Below are positions 8,451 to 17,140 of a DNA stretch of 64,000 nt, piece by piece. The number at the start of each line of letters is the position of its first letter. Position 1 is the stretch's first letter. The stretch is from Ferruginibacter sp. (GTDB taxonomy: Bacteria; Bacteroidota; Bacteroidia; Chitinophagales; Chitinophagaceae): contig NZ_JAQBNR010000001.1 of NCBI RefSeq assembly GCF_028288465.1, forward strand, positions 124,001-188,000. Direction: 5' to 3'. The notes below the pieces were generated by a model, which saw only the letters and a list, made by a program, of their open reading frames with translations, did not search any database and was not told where the DNA came from. A program made the position numbers and the translations under genes.

Positions 8451-9557
8451 ATGGCAAAAGTAACTTTCGATAACAGAGATAATCAATTCTACATAAGTCT
8501 TAAAGCTGCCGTTGATCAGTATTTTACTACCAGGCATAAAAAGAGAACCGGCGACTGGCGGTTATACATTAAAACCATCACATTAATCAGCGCTGCCATT
8601 ATTATTTACGGAAGTCTTATGTTTGTTAAAATGAATGCATGGCCTGCATTGGGATTGTGCGGTATCCTGGGATATGTATTTGCCTGCATTGGTTTTAGCG
8701 TGATGCACGACGCCAACCATGGCAGTTACAGCACCAAGCCATGGCTAAATGATGCATTGGGTTTAACTGCAAATGCACTGGGGGCCAGTTCTTATTTTTG
8801 GAAACAAAAGCACAACATTATTCATCATACTTACACCAATGTAGACGGTATAGATGATGACATCGCAAAGAGCCCGATCATTCGTCAATGCGAATCACAA
8901 AAATGGGTGCCTGCACATAAAATACAGCATTTGTACTTGTTACCAGTCTATGCATTGTCTTCCATTTTTTGGTTGTTTTTTATGGATTTCACAAAATATT
9001 TCACACGTAAAATTTATACAACAGAGGCCTGGAAACTGAATACAAAAAATCACATTGTTTTTTGGGCTACTAAAATATCTTACTTCACATTTTATATGGT
9101 TGTTCCTGCAATGGTTTGGGGCGTTGGTCCGTGGCTGCTCGGTTTCCTGGTGTTGCACATAGTGATGGGCATCACTTTATCCCTGGTATTTCAGCTGGCA
9201 CACGTAGTAGAAAATACAGAGTTTGAAAACGTAGCTTTGGATGAAACGAAACACATTGAAACCGCCTGGGCGGAACATGAAGTAAGAACCAGTTCCAATT
9301 TTGCTATGGGTAACCCGGTAATTTCCTGGTTTGTAGGCGGACTGAATTTTCAGATTGAACATCACTTATTTCCAAGAGTAAGCCATGTTCATTATCCTGC
9401 AATCAGCAAAATTGTAATTGAGAAATGTAAGGAGTTTAACCTGCCTTATAACAAATATGATACTTTATTTGGAGCGATATCCTCCCATTTCAGAATGATG
9501 AAATCATTGGGAAAACAACCAATAGTTATAAAAAAGCATCAGGCTCAGGCGGCTTAA
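8451..9557 (+). CDS. Membrane fatty acid desaturase (acyl-lipid type)
   Basis: A 368-residue integral membrane di-iron desaturase that puts a double bond in membrane acyl chains. The three histidine boxes are present: HDANHGS at about residues 87-93, HNIIHHTYTN at about 122-131 and QIEHHLFPRVSH at about 300-311. There are two pairs of membrane helices (about 42-85 and 160-250). The QxxHH third box is typical of front-end and acyl-lipid (linoleoyl-CoA-like) desaturases. Electron donor is unknown; no cytochrome b5 domain is fused. It converges with gldB, leaving only 2 nt between the stop codons. Likely role is adjusting membrane fluidity in the cold (inference). Confidence 0.93.
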   Translation: MAKVTFDNRDNQFYISLKAAVDQYFTTRHKKRTGDWRLYIKTITLISAAIIIYGSLMFVKMNAWPALGLCGILGYVFACIGFSVMHDANHGSYSTKPWLNDALGLTANALGASSYFWKQKHNIIHHTYTNVDGIDDDIAKSPIIRQCESQKWVPAHKIQHLYLLPVYALSSIFWLFFMDFTKYFTRKIYTTEAWKLNTKNHIVFWATKISYFTFYMVVPAMVWGVGPWLLGFLVLHIVMGITLSLVFQLAHVVENTEFENVALDETKHIETAWAEHEVRTSSNFAMGNPVISWFVGGLNFQIEHHLFPRVSHVHYPAISKIVIEKCKEFNLPYNKYDTLFGAISSHFRMMKSLGKQPIVIKKHQAQAA

Positions 9558-9559
9558 AA

Positions 9560-10570
9560 TCAAGGCTTATATTTGGCCTCCTGGAAAATAATTTCGCTGT
9601 CCAGGGTCATTAGTTCCTGTAAAGTAATTGCGGGTTTTTTCTGCATATATTTTTTAACAATCTGCCATCCTGCAAACGACCCAATATTTCCGGGTGCTCC
9701 TTCTCCAAGTTCCTGCGTTTTAGGGCCTTCATCAATGTAATTTTTCAAAATATTTTTATCTGTAACCTGCAATAGTGAATTCTTAATAAAAAGATCCCAG
9801 ATTACGGCTTCGTGTGCGTAGCTGTCTTTCATTTGTTCCGGAGTATAGCCCATTAGTTTATACTCTTCTGTTTCCGGCTGCAACTTGCTTAACAGGTAAA
9901 GGCGTTTACCCTTTTCAACCATTTCATTCACCAAAGGTTTATCACTTTCTTTTTCCGGATAAAGATCATTCACAATGTTTTTTATACAATTCAAGGCGAT
10001 ATAACCGGGCTCAAAACGTCGGGAAATATATTCAGGATAGGTTTCCTGTACCATCGTTGTTTTATACAGGGAATTGTCCTTACCAAGATGATGCTGCAAG
10101 CCTATCACCAAAGCATCCTCGGCTAAAATATCACCATAACCATCTGCAGGTCCGATATAAGTAATTACTTTTTTGGGAACACGATAATCAGGGAAATAAT
10201 ATTTTACAAACTGCAATCCTCTTTTTATTTCCTTTTCATACGGGCTGAAATCGCTGAATATTTTTTCCGCAGAATCGTATACCGGCCGATAGGCTTTAAT
10301 AAATCCATTTACGTACGCAGCTGCAGTATCGGCCGGCCAAGCAGGGTCTACCGTTAATATTTTGCCAAGATAGTTGTCTATAAAAGCTGGGCTGTTTGTA
10401 TTGATATGTTTCAGGTAAGATAACAGGTTAGGAGCGGTTGTATCAAAGATATCTTTTTCAAAACGTTCAGTAGTGAGGTCGATTTTAATATTGGAAACAT
10501 CAGGTATTTTATTGGAAGAGCAGGAAAATAAAAAAGCGCACAGCACAATTACAGCAAAGGATATTCTCAT
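9560..10570 (-). CDS. gldB: GldB-type gliding motility lipoprotein
   Basis: A 336-residue lipoprotein with signal peptide and lipobox LFSC (Cys at about residue 17). The body matches GldB/DUF2268-like proteins: IDLTTERFEKDIFD near the N-terminus, YRPVYDSAEKIFSDFSPYEKEIKRGLQFVKYYFP, the MGYTPEQMKDSYAHEAVIWDLFI block and GAPGNIGSFAGWQIVKKYMQ at the end. In Flavobacterium johnsoniae GldB is needed for gliding and is essential in many non-motile relatives, so it may serve a wider envelope role. The PorX gene at 32.3 kb is the other type IX secretion/gliding-linked gene here. Confidence 0.92.
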   Translation of the reverse strand: MRISFAVIVLCAFLFSCSSNKIPDVSNIKIDLTTERFEKDIFDTTAPNLLSYLKHINTNSPAFIDNYLGKILTVDPAWPADTAAAYVNGFIKAYRPVYDSAEKIFSDFSPYEKEIKRGLQFVKYYFPDYRVPKKVITYIGPADGYGDILAEDALVIGLQHHLGKDNSLYKTTMVQETYPEYISRRFEPGYIALNCIKNIVNDLYPEKESDKPLVNEMVEKGKRLYLLSKLQPETEEYKLMGYTPEQMKDSYAHEAVIWDLFIKNSLLQVTDKNILKNYIDEGPKTQELGEGAPGNIGSFAGWQIVKKYMQKKPAITLQELMTLDSEIIFQEAKYKP

Positions 10571-10655
10571 GGACGATAATGCTTTTGAAGTTTTAACTTT
10601 ACAAAGAAAATAAATGATTTATTAATATAAAGTTAAGCTCCTTAAGGGTACGGGT

Positions 10656-12338
10656 ATGAAAATATTTTTAGCACAGCAGAATTACCATATTGGCAACTTT
10701 GATGACAATACAAAAAAAATAATCTGCGCTATTGAAGAAGCCAAAAAGCAGGGTGGCGATATCATTGTGTTCAGCGAATTATCTGTATGCGGCTATCCGC
10801 CACGTGATTTTTTAGAGTTTGATGATTTTATAAGTAAGTGTTATGCTGCGGTAGAAGAAATAAAACAGCATGCTGATACCATAGCAGTTATCGTTGGCGC
10901 ACCGGATAAAAATACCATCCCCAAGGGCAAGGACCTTTTCAATGCAGCATATTTTTTATTTGAAAAAGAAGTGAAAGGCATAGCGCATAAAACCTGTTTA
11001 CCCACTTACGATGTGTTTGATGAAAACCGGTATTTTGAACCGGCATACGAATGGAATATAATTGAATTTAAAGGAAAGAAGCTGGCGGTAACCATTTGCG
11101 AAGACATCTGGAATTTAGGCGATAATCCGTTGTACCGAATTTGCCCGATGGATGAACTAATGAAACACCAGCCTGATATCATGATCAATATTTCGGCTTC
11201 TCCATTTGATTATACGCATGATGAAGACAGGAAAGCTGTTGTGAAAGCAACGGTTGTAAAATATGGACTGCCGATGTTTTACTGCAATGCAACGGGCAGT
11301 CAAACAGAGATTGTTTTTGATGGGTCTTCGTTGGTGTTTGATAAATATGCCAACCTTTGCGGACAGCTTCCTTCTTTTCAATCGGCTCTGCAGTCTTTTA
11401 TTTTGAAAGATGATGGAACCATTGATGGGCCTGTGATTCAGCCCGCCAGTCATGTGCCGGATGCAGCACTCAATCCGCTTGTGTTGCATGAAAACTTAAA
11501 CATAGAAAAGATTTATGCCGCCATTGTAATGAGCATAAAAGATTACTTTTTTAAGATGGGTTTCACCAAAGCTATCATTGGCAGCAGCGGCGGAATAGAC
11601 AGTGCTGTTACCATTGCACTGGCTTGTGAAGCATTGGGAGCTGATAATGTAAAAGCTGTTTTAATGCCTTCTCAATATTCTACAGGTCATTCTGTGGAAG
11701 ATGCAGAGAAATTGAGTAAAACGTTGGGTAATCCATACGAGATCATTCCGATAAAAAATATTTACGACGCTTTTTTAAAGGATTTAAAACCCATCTTTAA
11801 GGACCTGCCTTTTAGTGTGGCCGAAGAAAATATCCAGAGCCGCACGAGGGGAAATTTATTGATGGCCATTGCCAATAAGTTTGGATACATTTTGCTGAAT
11901 ACTTCCAACAAAAGTGAGCTGGCAACGGGCTATGGTACTTTATATGGCGATATGGCCGGCGGTCTGGGTGTGTTGGGTGATTGCTATAAACTGCAGGTGT
12001 ATAAACTGGCAAAATATATTAACCGCAAACAGGAAATTATTCCCCAGAATATCATTGATAAAGCGCCATCGGCAGAATTAAGACCGGGACAAAAAGATGC
12101 AGATTCATTACCCGATTATGCAATCCTTGATAAAATTTTGTTCCAATACATTGAGCGCAGAATGGGTCCGAAGGAAATAAAAGGGCAGGGTTTTGATGCT
12201 GCCCTGGTCGACAGGATTTTAAAGATGGTCAACATGAACGAATACAAGCGCAACCAGTTCTGTCCGATTATAAGAGTATCACCCAAAGCTTTTGGGGTAG
12301 GGAGACGAGTGCCGATTGTGGGGAAATACCTGGGATAA
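10656..12338 (+). CDS. nadE: Glutamine-dependent NAD+ synthetase
   Basis: Amidates deamido-NAD to NAD+, using glutamine as nitrogen source. The 560 residues hold two domains. The N-terminal glutaminase (about 1-250) is a nitrilase fold with the triad Glu41 (FSELSVCGYPP), Lys112 (AHKTCLPTYD) and Cys148 (AVTICEDIWN). The C-terminal synthetase (about 275-560) has the PP-loop IIGSSGGIDSAVT, then SRTRGNLLMAIANKFG, LNTSNKSELATGYGTLYGDMAGG and a Lys/Arg-rich tail. It is intact and of normal length. It converges with the YbjQ gene; 11 nt separate the ends. Confidence 0.97.
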   Translation: MKIFLAQQNYHIGNFDDNTKKIICAIEEAKKQGGDIIVFSELSVCGYPPRDFLEFDDFISKCYAAVEEIKQHADTIAVIVGAPDKNTIPKGKDLFNAAYFLFEKEVKGIAHKTCLPTYDVFDENRYFEPAYEWNIIEFKGKKLAVTICEDIWNLGDNPLYRICPMDELMKHQPDIMINISASPFDYTHDEDRKAVVKATVVKYGLPMFYCNATGSQTEIVFDGSSLVFDKYANLCGQLPSFQSALQSFILKDDGTIDGPVIQPASHVPDAALNPLVLHENLNIEKIYAAIVMSIKDYFFKMGFTKAIIGSSGGIDSAVTIALACEALGADNVKAVLMPSQYSTGHSVEDAEKLSKTLGNPYEIIPIKNIYDAFLKDLKPIFKDLPFSVAEENIQSRTRGNLLMAIANKFGYILLNTSNKSELATGYGTLYGDMAGGLGVLGDCYKLQVYKLAKYINRKQEIIPQNIIDKAPSAELRPGQKDADSLPDYAILDKILFQYIERRMGPKEIKGQGFDAALVDRILKMVNMNEYKRNQFCPIIRVSPKAFGVGRRVPIVGKYLG

Positions 12339-12349
12339 CCTGAAGCTCA

Positions 12350-12685
12350 TCAGGCGATTTTCTCTACCACTACTGCGGTACCGTAAGCAAGTACTTCTGT
12401 AATACCCTGCATTACTTCATTGGCATCGTAACGCATATTAATGATGGCGTTGGCGCCCCTTTCATTGGCGTTTTGCAACATTAATTGGTAAGCCTCTTCT
12501 CTTGCTTTTTCGCATAGTTCAACATAAATAGATAATTTGCCGCCAAATAATGATTGCACACCGCCACCGATGTTGCCCAGTAAACTCCTGCTTCTAACAG
12601 TAATTCCTCTTACAACACCCAGGTGCTGGATGATGCGGTATCCTTCCAGCAAATTGGAAGTAGTGATTAATTGCTGATCTGTCAT
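12350..12685 (-). CDS. YbjQ/UPF0145 family protein
   Basis: A 111-residue protein of the YbjQ family, a small domain that forms ring-like pentamers in known structures. Signature parts are YRIIQHLGVVRGITVRSRSLLGNIGGGVQSLFGG, then CEKAREEAYQLMLQNANERGANAIINMRYD and AYGTAVVVE at the end. Its biological role is unknown; members have been linked to heavy-metal and stress responses. The 246-nt gap upstream (12686-12931) up to the MoxR gene is AT-rich, with a short GCCCTTCAGGGC palindrome just before MoxR. Confidence 0.9.
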   Translation of the reverse strand: MTDQQLITTSNLLEGYRIIQHLGVVRGITVRSRSLLGNIGGGVQSLFGGKLSIYVELCEKAREEAYQLMLQNANERGANAIINMRYDANEVMQGITEVLAYGTAVVVEKIA

Positions 12686-12931
12686 AGCTTTATAATTTAC
12701 TTAAAGATAAAGCCATTTTAACAGAATTTTTTTCCATTCCCCATTACGGCAAAATTTTTGTTAGTGCATTGTTCGTATTTTCGCCGCATCCCGCAAAGGG
12801 CATTAATTTAAACGGGCAGGCACAGTAGTAACCAGCAAAAATTCTGTAAAAATTGATACATGCCTGCTGTACCAATAAAAATATTAATTTAAAATACCGG
12901 CGCCCTTCAGGGCAAAGGGTAAATTTTTTTT

Positions 12932-13933
12932 ATGCTACAAACAGCCGAAGATATCCGCTTGCTGAATGAGAAGATAAATGATGCAGCAGGGTTTGTTACC
13001 CGTATTAATGATGAACTTGGTAAAGTAATAGTTGGCCAGCACGGTATGATTGAACGTTTGCTGATCGGCCTTTTAAGTAACGGGCACGTTTTGCTGGAAG
13101 GCGTACCCGGCCTGGCGAAAACACTGGCAATTAAATCACTGGCACAATCCATCAAGGCTAACTTCAGCCGTATACAATTTACTCCTGACTTATTGCCGGC
13201 AGATGTGGTAGGTACTATGATTTATAACCAGGGCAAAAATGAATTTTATGTACGCAAGGGACCCATCTTTTCCAATTTTATTCTGGCAGATGAAATCAAC
13301 CGTGCTCCTGCAAAAGTACAAAGCGCCTTACTGGAAGCTATGCAGGAACGGCAGGTAACAATCGGGGATACTTCTTTTAAATTGGAAGAACCATTTTTGG
13401 TGTTGGCAACCCAAAATCCCATTGAACAGGAAGGAACCTATCCATTACCTGAAGCACAGGTGGACAGGTTTATGTTGAAAGTGGTAATCGACTATCCGTC
13501 CAAATCAGAAGAGGCGCTGATCATCCGGCAAAATACCCAGGGGCTTTCTTTTCCGCCCATTAACCAGGTTGCTTCTACCCAGGAAATTTTAACCGCAAAA
13601 GAATTGGTAAGGCAGGTTTACCTGGATGAAAAAGTAGAGCACTATATTCTGGATATTGTTTTTGCAACCCGCTTTCCTGATAAATACAATTTGTCAAAAT
13701 TAAAACCACTCATCGGCTTTGGCGGATCACCAAGGGCAAGTATTAATCTTGCATTGGCAGCGAAGGCCTATGCATTTTTAAATAAAAGAGGATTTGTGAT
13801 TCCTGAAGATGTAAGAAGTATTTGTAAAGATGTAATGCGGCACAGAATAGGATTAACTTATGAAGCGGAAGCAGAGAATATAAATGCGGAACAGGTGATC
13901 AATGAAATTTTGCGTGTGGTAAATGTGCCATAA
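12932..13933 (+). CDS. MoxR-family AAA+ ATPase
   Basis: A 333-residue AAA+ ATPase of the MoxR group, chaperone-like enzymes that act with von Willebrand factor A (VWA) proteins. Walker A is GVPGLAKT (about residues 57-64), Walker B is FILADEINRAP (about 118-128), followed by LEAMQERQVTIG, sensor 1 LATQNPIEQEGTYPLPEAQVDRF and the arginine-finger region GGSPRASINL. It heads the four-gene run MoxR, DUF58, BatD-like, BatA. In Bacteroidota this Bat cluster has been linked to aerotolerance and stress survival. The gap to the next gene is 69 nt. Confidence 0.95.
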   Translation: MLQTAEDIRLLNEKINDAAGFVTRINDELGKVIVGQHGMIERLLIGLLSNGHVLLEGVPGLAKTLAIKSLAQSIKANFSRIQFTPDLLPADVVGTMIYNQGKNEFYVRKGPIFSNFILADEINRAPAKVQSALLEAMQERQVTIGDTSFKLEEPFLVLATQNPIEQEGTYPLPEAQVDRFMLKVVIDYPSKSEEALIIRQNTQGLSFPPINQVASTQEILTAKELVRQVYLDEKVEHYILDIVFATRFPDKYNLSKLKPLIGFGGSPRASINLALAAKAYAFLNKRGFVIPEDVRSICKDVMRHRIGLTYEAEAENINAEQVINEILRVVNVP

Positions 13934-14002
13934 TCTGCTGATAAAAAAGATTTTGAGCTAACAATATTGAAGGGCTTTTAAATCGTTCAACCAAATATAA
14001 AT

Positions 14003-14971
14003 TTGTTTAAAAAGAAAAAAAATATAACTACCAATGACCTTACAGAAGATTTACTTTCTGTAAAGTCAGACGATCCTTCTTCCCGTGAAGTAGCTGGTGG
14101 CGTGTTGACCACCGAAGAAATCTTACGCAAGGTAAAAGAGCTTGAAATAAAAAGTAAAAAAATAACCACCCATTTATTTACCGGAGAATATCATTCAGCT
14201 TTTAAAGGAAAGGGAATGAGCTTTCGGGAAGTAAGAGAATATTACGCAGGGGATGATGTTCGTTTTATCGACTGGAATGTAAGTGCAAGATTCAGTCACC
14301 CGTTTACAAAAGTTTTTGAGGAAGAGCGGGAGCTGACTGTTTTTTTGCTTGTTGATGTAAGTGCCAGCAATATGTTTGGTACGGTTCAAAACAGAAAGAA
14401 GGATTTGATTACAGAAATTGGTGCTGTTCTCACTTTCAGCGCTATCAATAACAACGACAAAGTAGGTGCTATTTTTTTTAGTGACAAGGTTGAAAAATAC
14501 ATCGCCCCAAAAAAAGGTAGAAAACATGCCCTGTATATAGTAAGGGAATTGCTGACGGCAGAACCTGTTGGTAAAACAACCAATATGGAAGAAGCTATCA
14601 AGTTCTTTAATAAAACCAGCGGTCGCCGCGGTATTGCTTTTTTGATGAGTGATTTTGTGGATGCTGTGTATGAAAATGATTTAAAGGTAATTGGCGGCAG
14701 GCATGATGTAATAGGCCTGCGTATTTACGACAAAATGGATATGCAATTGCCCGATGCCGGGTTGTTGCAGATAGAAGACCTTGAAACCGGCAAAAAGCAA
14801 TGGATAGACAGCAGTGATAAAATGGTGCAGTACAATTATCAGCAACAGTTTTTAAAGCAAAGTGAATTAAGTAAAAACTATTTCCGAAAAGCCGGGGCAG
14901 ATTTATTGCATATCCGTACCGATGAAGATTACGTAAAAGTATTGCAGAAATTTTTCATTAAAAGAAGCTAG
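14003..14971 (+). CDS. DUF58 protein, VWA-like partner of MoxR
   Basis: A 322-residue DUF58 protein. The signature HLFTGEYHSAFKGKGMSFREVREYYAGDDVRFIDWNVSAR lies at about residues 58-97, followed by a VWA-like domain with the metal-site motif VDVSASN (about 117-123) and LMSDFVDAV later. DUF58 proteins pair with MoxR ATPases. The start is odd: the open frame has no ATG before residue 72, which lies inside the conserved signature, so the TTG at 14003 (then TTTAAAAAG) is the best start. The frame is closed upstream by TAA at 13979. The protein begins with a basic KKKK stretch and a charged linker. Confidence 0.9.
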   Translation: MFKKKKNITTNDLTEDLLSVKSDDPSSREVAGGVLTTEEILRKVKELEIKSKKITTHLFTGEYHSAFKGKGMSFREVREYYAGDDVRFIDWNVSARFSHPFTKVFEEERELTVFLLVDVSASNMFGTVQNRKKDLITEIGAVLTFSAINNNDKVGAIFFSDKVEKYIAPKKGRKHALYIVRELLTAEPVGKTTNMEEAIKFFNKTSGRRGIAFLMSDFVDAVYENDLKVIGGRHDVIGLRIYDKMDMQLPDAGLLQIEDLETGKKQWIDSSDKMVQYNYQQQFLKQSELSKNYFRKAGADLLHIRTDEDYVKVLQKFFIKRS

Positions 14972-14998
14972 GGTTAATTGATAATTTTATAATTGATA

Positions 14999-15934
14999 AT
15001 GGACAACAGGAAAATGCGGAGAATATTATTGACAGTGGCAATCAGCTCTCTTGCTTTTTTGTTTTGTACTGCGCAACCTGTTGTAAGAACAACCATTGAT
15101 AAAAGTGAAATTTTAATTGGAGAACAGTTTAAATTAAAGGTGCAAGCCAATTTTTCCGGAGATGATTATTTTATAAAATGGATAGCCTTACCAGATTCAA
15201 TGCAACATTTTGAACTGGTAGAAAAAAGTAAAATTGATTCTGTTTTTACCAATCAAAAATTATCCGGCCTTACTCAAACTTTTACACTCACCAGTTTTGA
15301 TTCCGGTAAATGGACATTTCCTTCTTACAATATCAATTTTAATCCTGCAAAGGATGATACTACAATTACCATGTTTACCGATTCATTGCCGGTAACGGTT
15401 GCTTTTTCAGTTGCGGATACAACCAGTGCTTTAAAGGATATTAAGGCAATCAAAGAAGTAGAAGTCTTTAACCCACTTTGGTATTGGGTTGCAGGAGGGG
15501 CGCTGATTATATTGTTGCTTGCATTGATTTACTGGTGGTACAGAACCAAAAAGAAAAGTAAAACGCCAGTACAATCGGTATCAAAGTTATCGCCGTTTGA
15601 AGAAGCTATGCAGGAAATTGACAAGCTAAAAAACTTCGACTTATCTGAGCCGAAAGACATAAAACAGTATCACACAAAATTGATAGAAATTTACAGGCAA
15701 TATTTATCGCGTAAAGAGAACACTGATTACAGCAATAAAACAACGGGCGATATGCTGATTGCAATCAAATCAAATTATGCGGCTACTGATATTCTGGATA
15801 AATCCGCTGCAGCGCTGCGTTTCAGCAATGCTGTAAAGTTTGCAAAATATGTTCCTTTGCCTTCTGACAGCGAAAATAATCAGCGGTTAATAAAGGATAC
15901 TATCAGGCTAATTGAATCATCACCATCAAAATAA
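14999..15934 (+). CDS. BatD-like membrane protein
   Basis: A 311-residue protein with an N-terminal signal peptide (about residues 4-23, ending near FCTAQP), a periplasmic Ig-like region with TTIDKSEILIGEQFKLKVQA and LTSFDSGKWTFPSYNINF (about 25-150), one membrane helix WYWVAGGALIILLLALIYWW (about 160-180) and a charged cytoplasmic tail containing SPFEEAMQEIDKLK and a Tyr/Arg-rich helical segment. The layout matches the short BatD/DUF4381-like members of MoxR clusters. The ATG at 14999 is preferred over the TTG at 14993. It is 27 nt after the DUF58 gene and 15 nt before BatA. Confidence 0.85.
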   Translation: MDNRKMRRILLTVAISSLAFLFCTAQPVVRTTIDKSEILIGEQFKLKVQANFSGDDYFIKWIALPDSMQHFELVEKSKIDSVFTNQKLSGLTQTFTLTSFDSGKWTFPSYNINFNPAKDDTTITMFTDSLPVTVAFSVADTTSALKDIKAIKEVEVFNPLWYWVAGGALIILLLALIYWWYRTKKKSKTPVQSVSKLSPFEEAMQEIDKLKNFDLSEPKDIKQYHTKLIEIYRQYLSRKENTDYSNKTTGDMLIAIKSNYAATDILDKSAAALRFSNAVKFAKYVPLPSDSENNQRLIKDTIRLIESSPSK

Positions 15935-15949
15935 TAAATTATACAACTT

Positions 15950-16954
15950 TTGTTCTTCAGCTATCTAAATAATATCAGTTTTGCTGCTCCGCAATTTTTC
16001 TGGCTGGGCCTGTTACTTCCGGTAATGATTTTTTGGTATGTAAAGAAGAATGGCGTTAACCAGGCAGGTATTAAGGTTTCTTCCAGTAAAAGTTTTGCCG
16101 GTCTTACCTCATGGAAAAGTAGTTTCAGGCACCTGCCATTTTTACTAAGGCTGCTAAGCGTTGCGTTTATTATTGCAGCATTGGCAAGGCCTCAGACAAA
16201 AACAGATGAGCAACAAGCTGAAGGCGAAGGCGTAGATATTGTGCTGGCCATTGACGTAAGCGGCAGCATGACGGCGCAGGATTTTACTCCCAACCGAATG
16301 GAGGCTGCTAAAAAAGTAGCCCAGGATTTTATTGACAGCAGGTTAACAGACAGAATAGCGATAGTAATTTTTTCAGGAGAAAGTTTTACACAATGTCCGC
16401 TTACAACGGACAGGGCTGTATTAAAGTCTGCTGTAGATAATATACGCAATGGTTTGCTGGAAGATGGTACCGCCATTGGCGACGGACTGGCAACCAGTGT
16501 TGACCGCCTGCGCAGCAGCAAAACAAAAAGTAAAGTAATTATTTTATTGACCGACGGTGAAAACAATGGCGGCCTGATAGGACCAACCAATGCTAAAGAA
16601 ATAGCAAAAGCATTCGGAGTTAAAGTGTATACTATTGGTGTAGGCACTGAAGGGTATGCACCTTTTCCGGTGAGGACGGAAATGGGCGTTGTAATGCAGC
16701 AGCAAAAAGTAACCATTGACGAAAAATTATTAAAAGAAATCGCAACCGAAACCGGTGGCAAATATTTCAGGGCGAAAGACAATGCAAGCCTGGCGGGTAT
16801 TTACAAGGAGATAGACGGGCTTGAAAAATCAAAAGTAGAGATATCAACACTTACAAGATATACCGAAAAGTTTTTTCCATTTGCAATAGCTGCTTTCGTT
16901 TTATTGCTGCTGGAGTTTTTATTGCGCTTTACTGTATTGAAAAAATTTCCATAA
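15950..16954 (+). CDS. batA: BatA-type VWA domain membrane protein
   Basis: A 334-residue membrane protein: a helix near the N-terminus (FFWLGLLLPVMIFWYV, about 16-31), a second at about 63-83, then a VWA domain with a complete MIDAS metal site (AIDVSGSMTAQDF at about 101-113, the Thr region in the middle, and ILLTDGENNGG at about 200-210), and a closing membrane helix at about 305-328. BatA is the fourth gene of the Bacteroidota aerotolerance cluster. No ATG is available near the family start; the TTG at 15950 follows an in-frame TAA at 15935 and is the likely start. batB, the TPR gene batC and the long batD that normally follow are absent; a HerA-like gene comes next. Confidence 0.92.
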   Translation: MFFSYLNNISFAAPQFFWLGLLLPVMIFWYVKKNGVNQAGIKVSSSKSFAGLTSWKSSFRHLPFLLRLLSVAFIIAALARPQTKTDEQQAEGEGVDIVLAIDVSGSMTAQDFTPNRMEAAKKVAQDFIDSRLTDRIAIVIFSGESFTQCPLTTDRAVLKSAVDNIRNGLLEDGTAIGDGLATSVDRLRSSKTKSKVIILLTDGENNGGLIGPTNAKEIAKAFGVKVYTIGVGTEGYAPFPVRTEMGVVMQQQKVTIDEKLLKEIATETGGKYFRAKDNASLAGIYKEIDGLEKSKVEISTLTRYTEKFFPFAIAAFVLLLLEFLLRFTVLKKFP

Positions 16955-17140
16955 TTAAAATCTGGCATCTTATTAGGACTGTCTTTATACTTGCTGGCAG
17001 TCGCTTCATCTGTTCACTTAAAATTTTATTGTGATTGTTGATTAATATCAGCGTTTCCATAAAATGCTTAAGGTGATGTTATTCATAAAAAAAATGTTTG
17101 CTATTTCCACTGCATTTGTATCTTTCCTAAAATTTTACCA

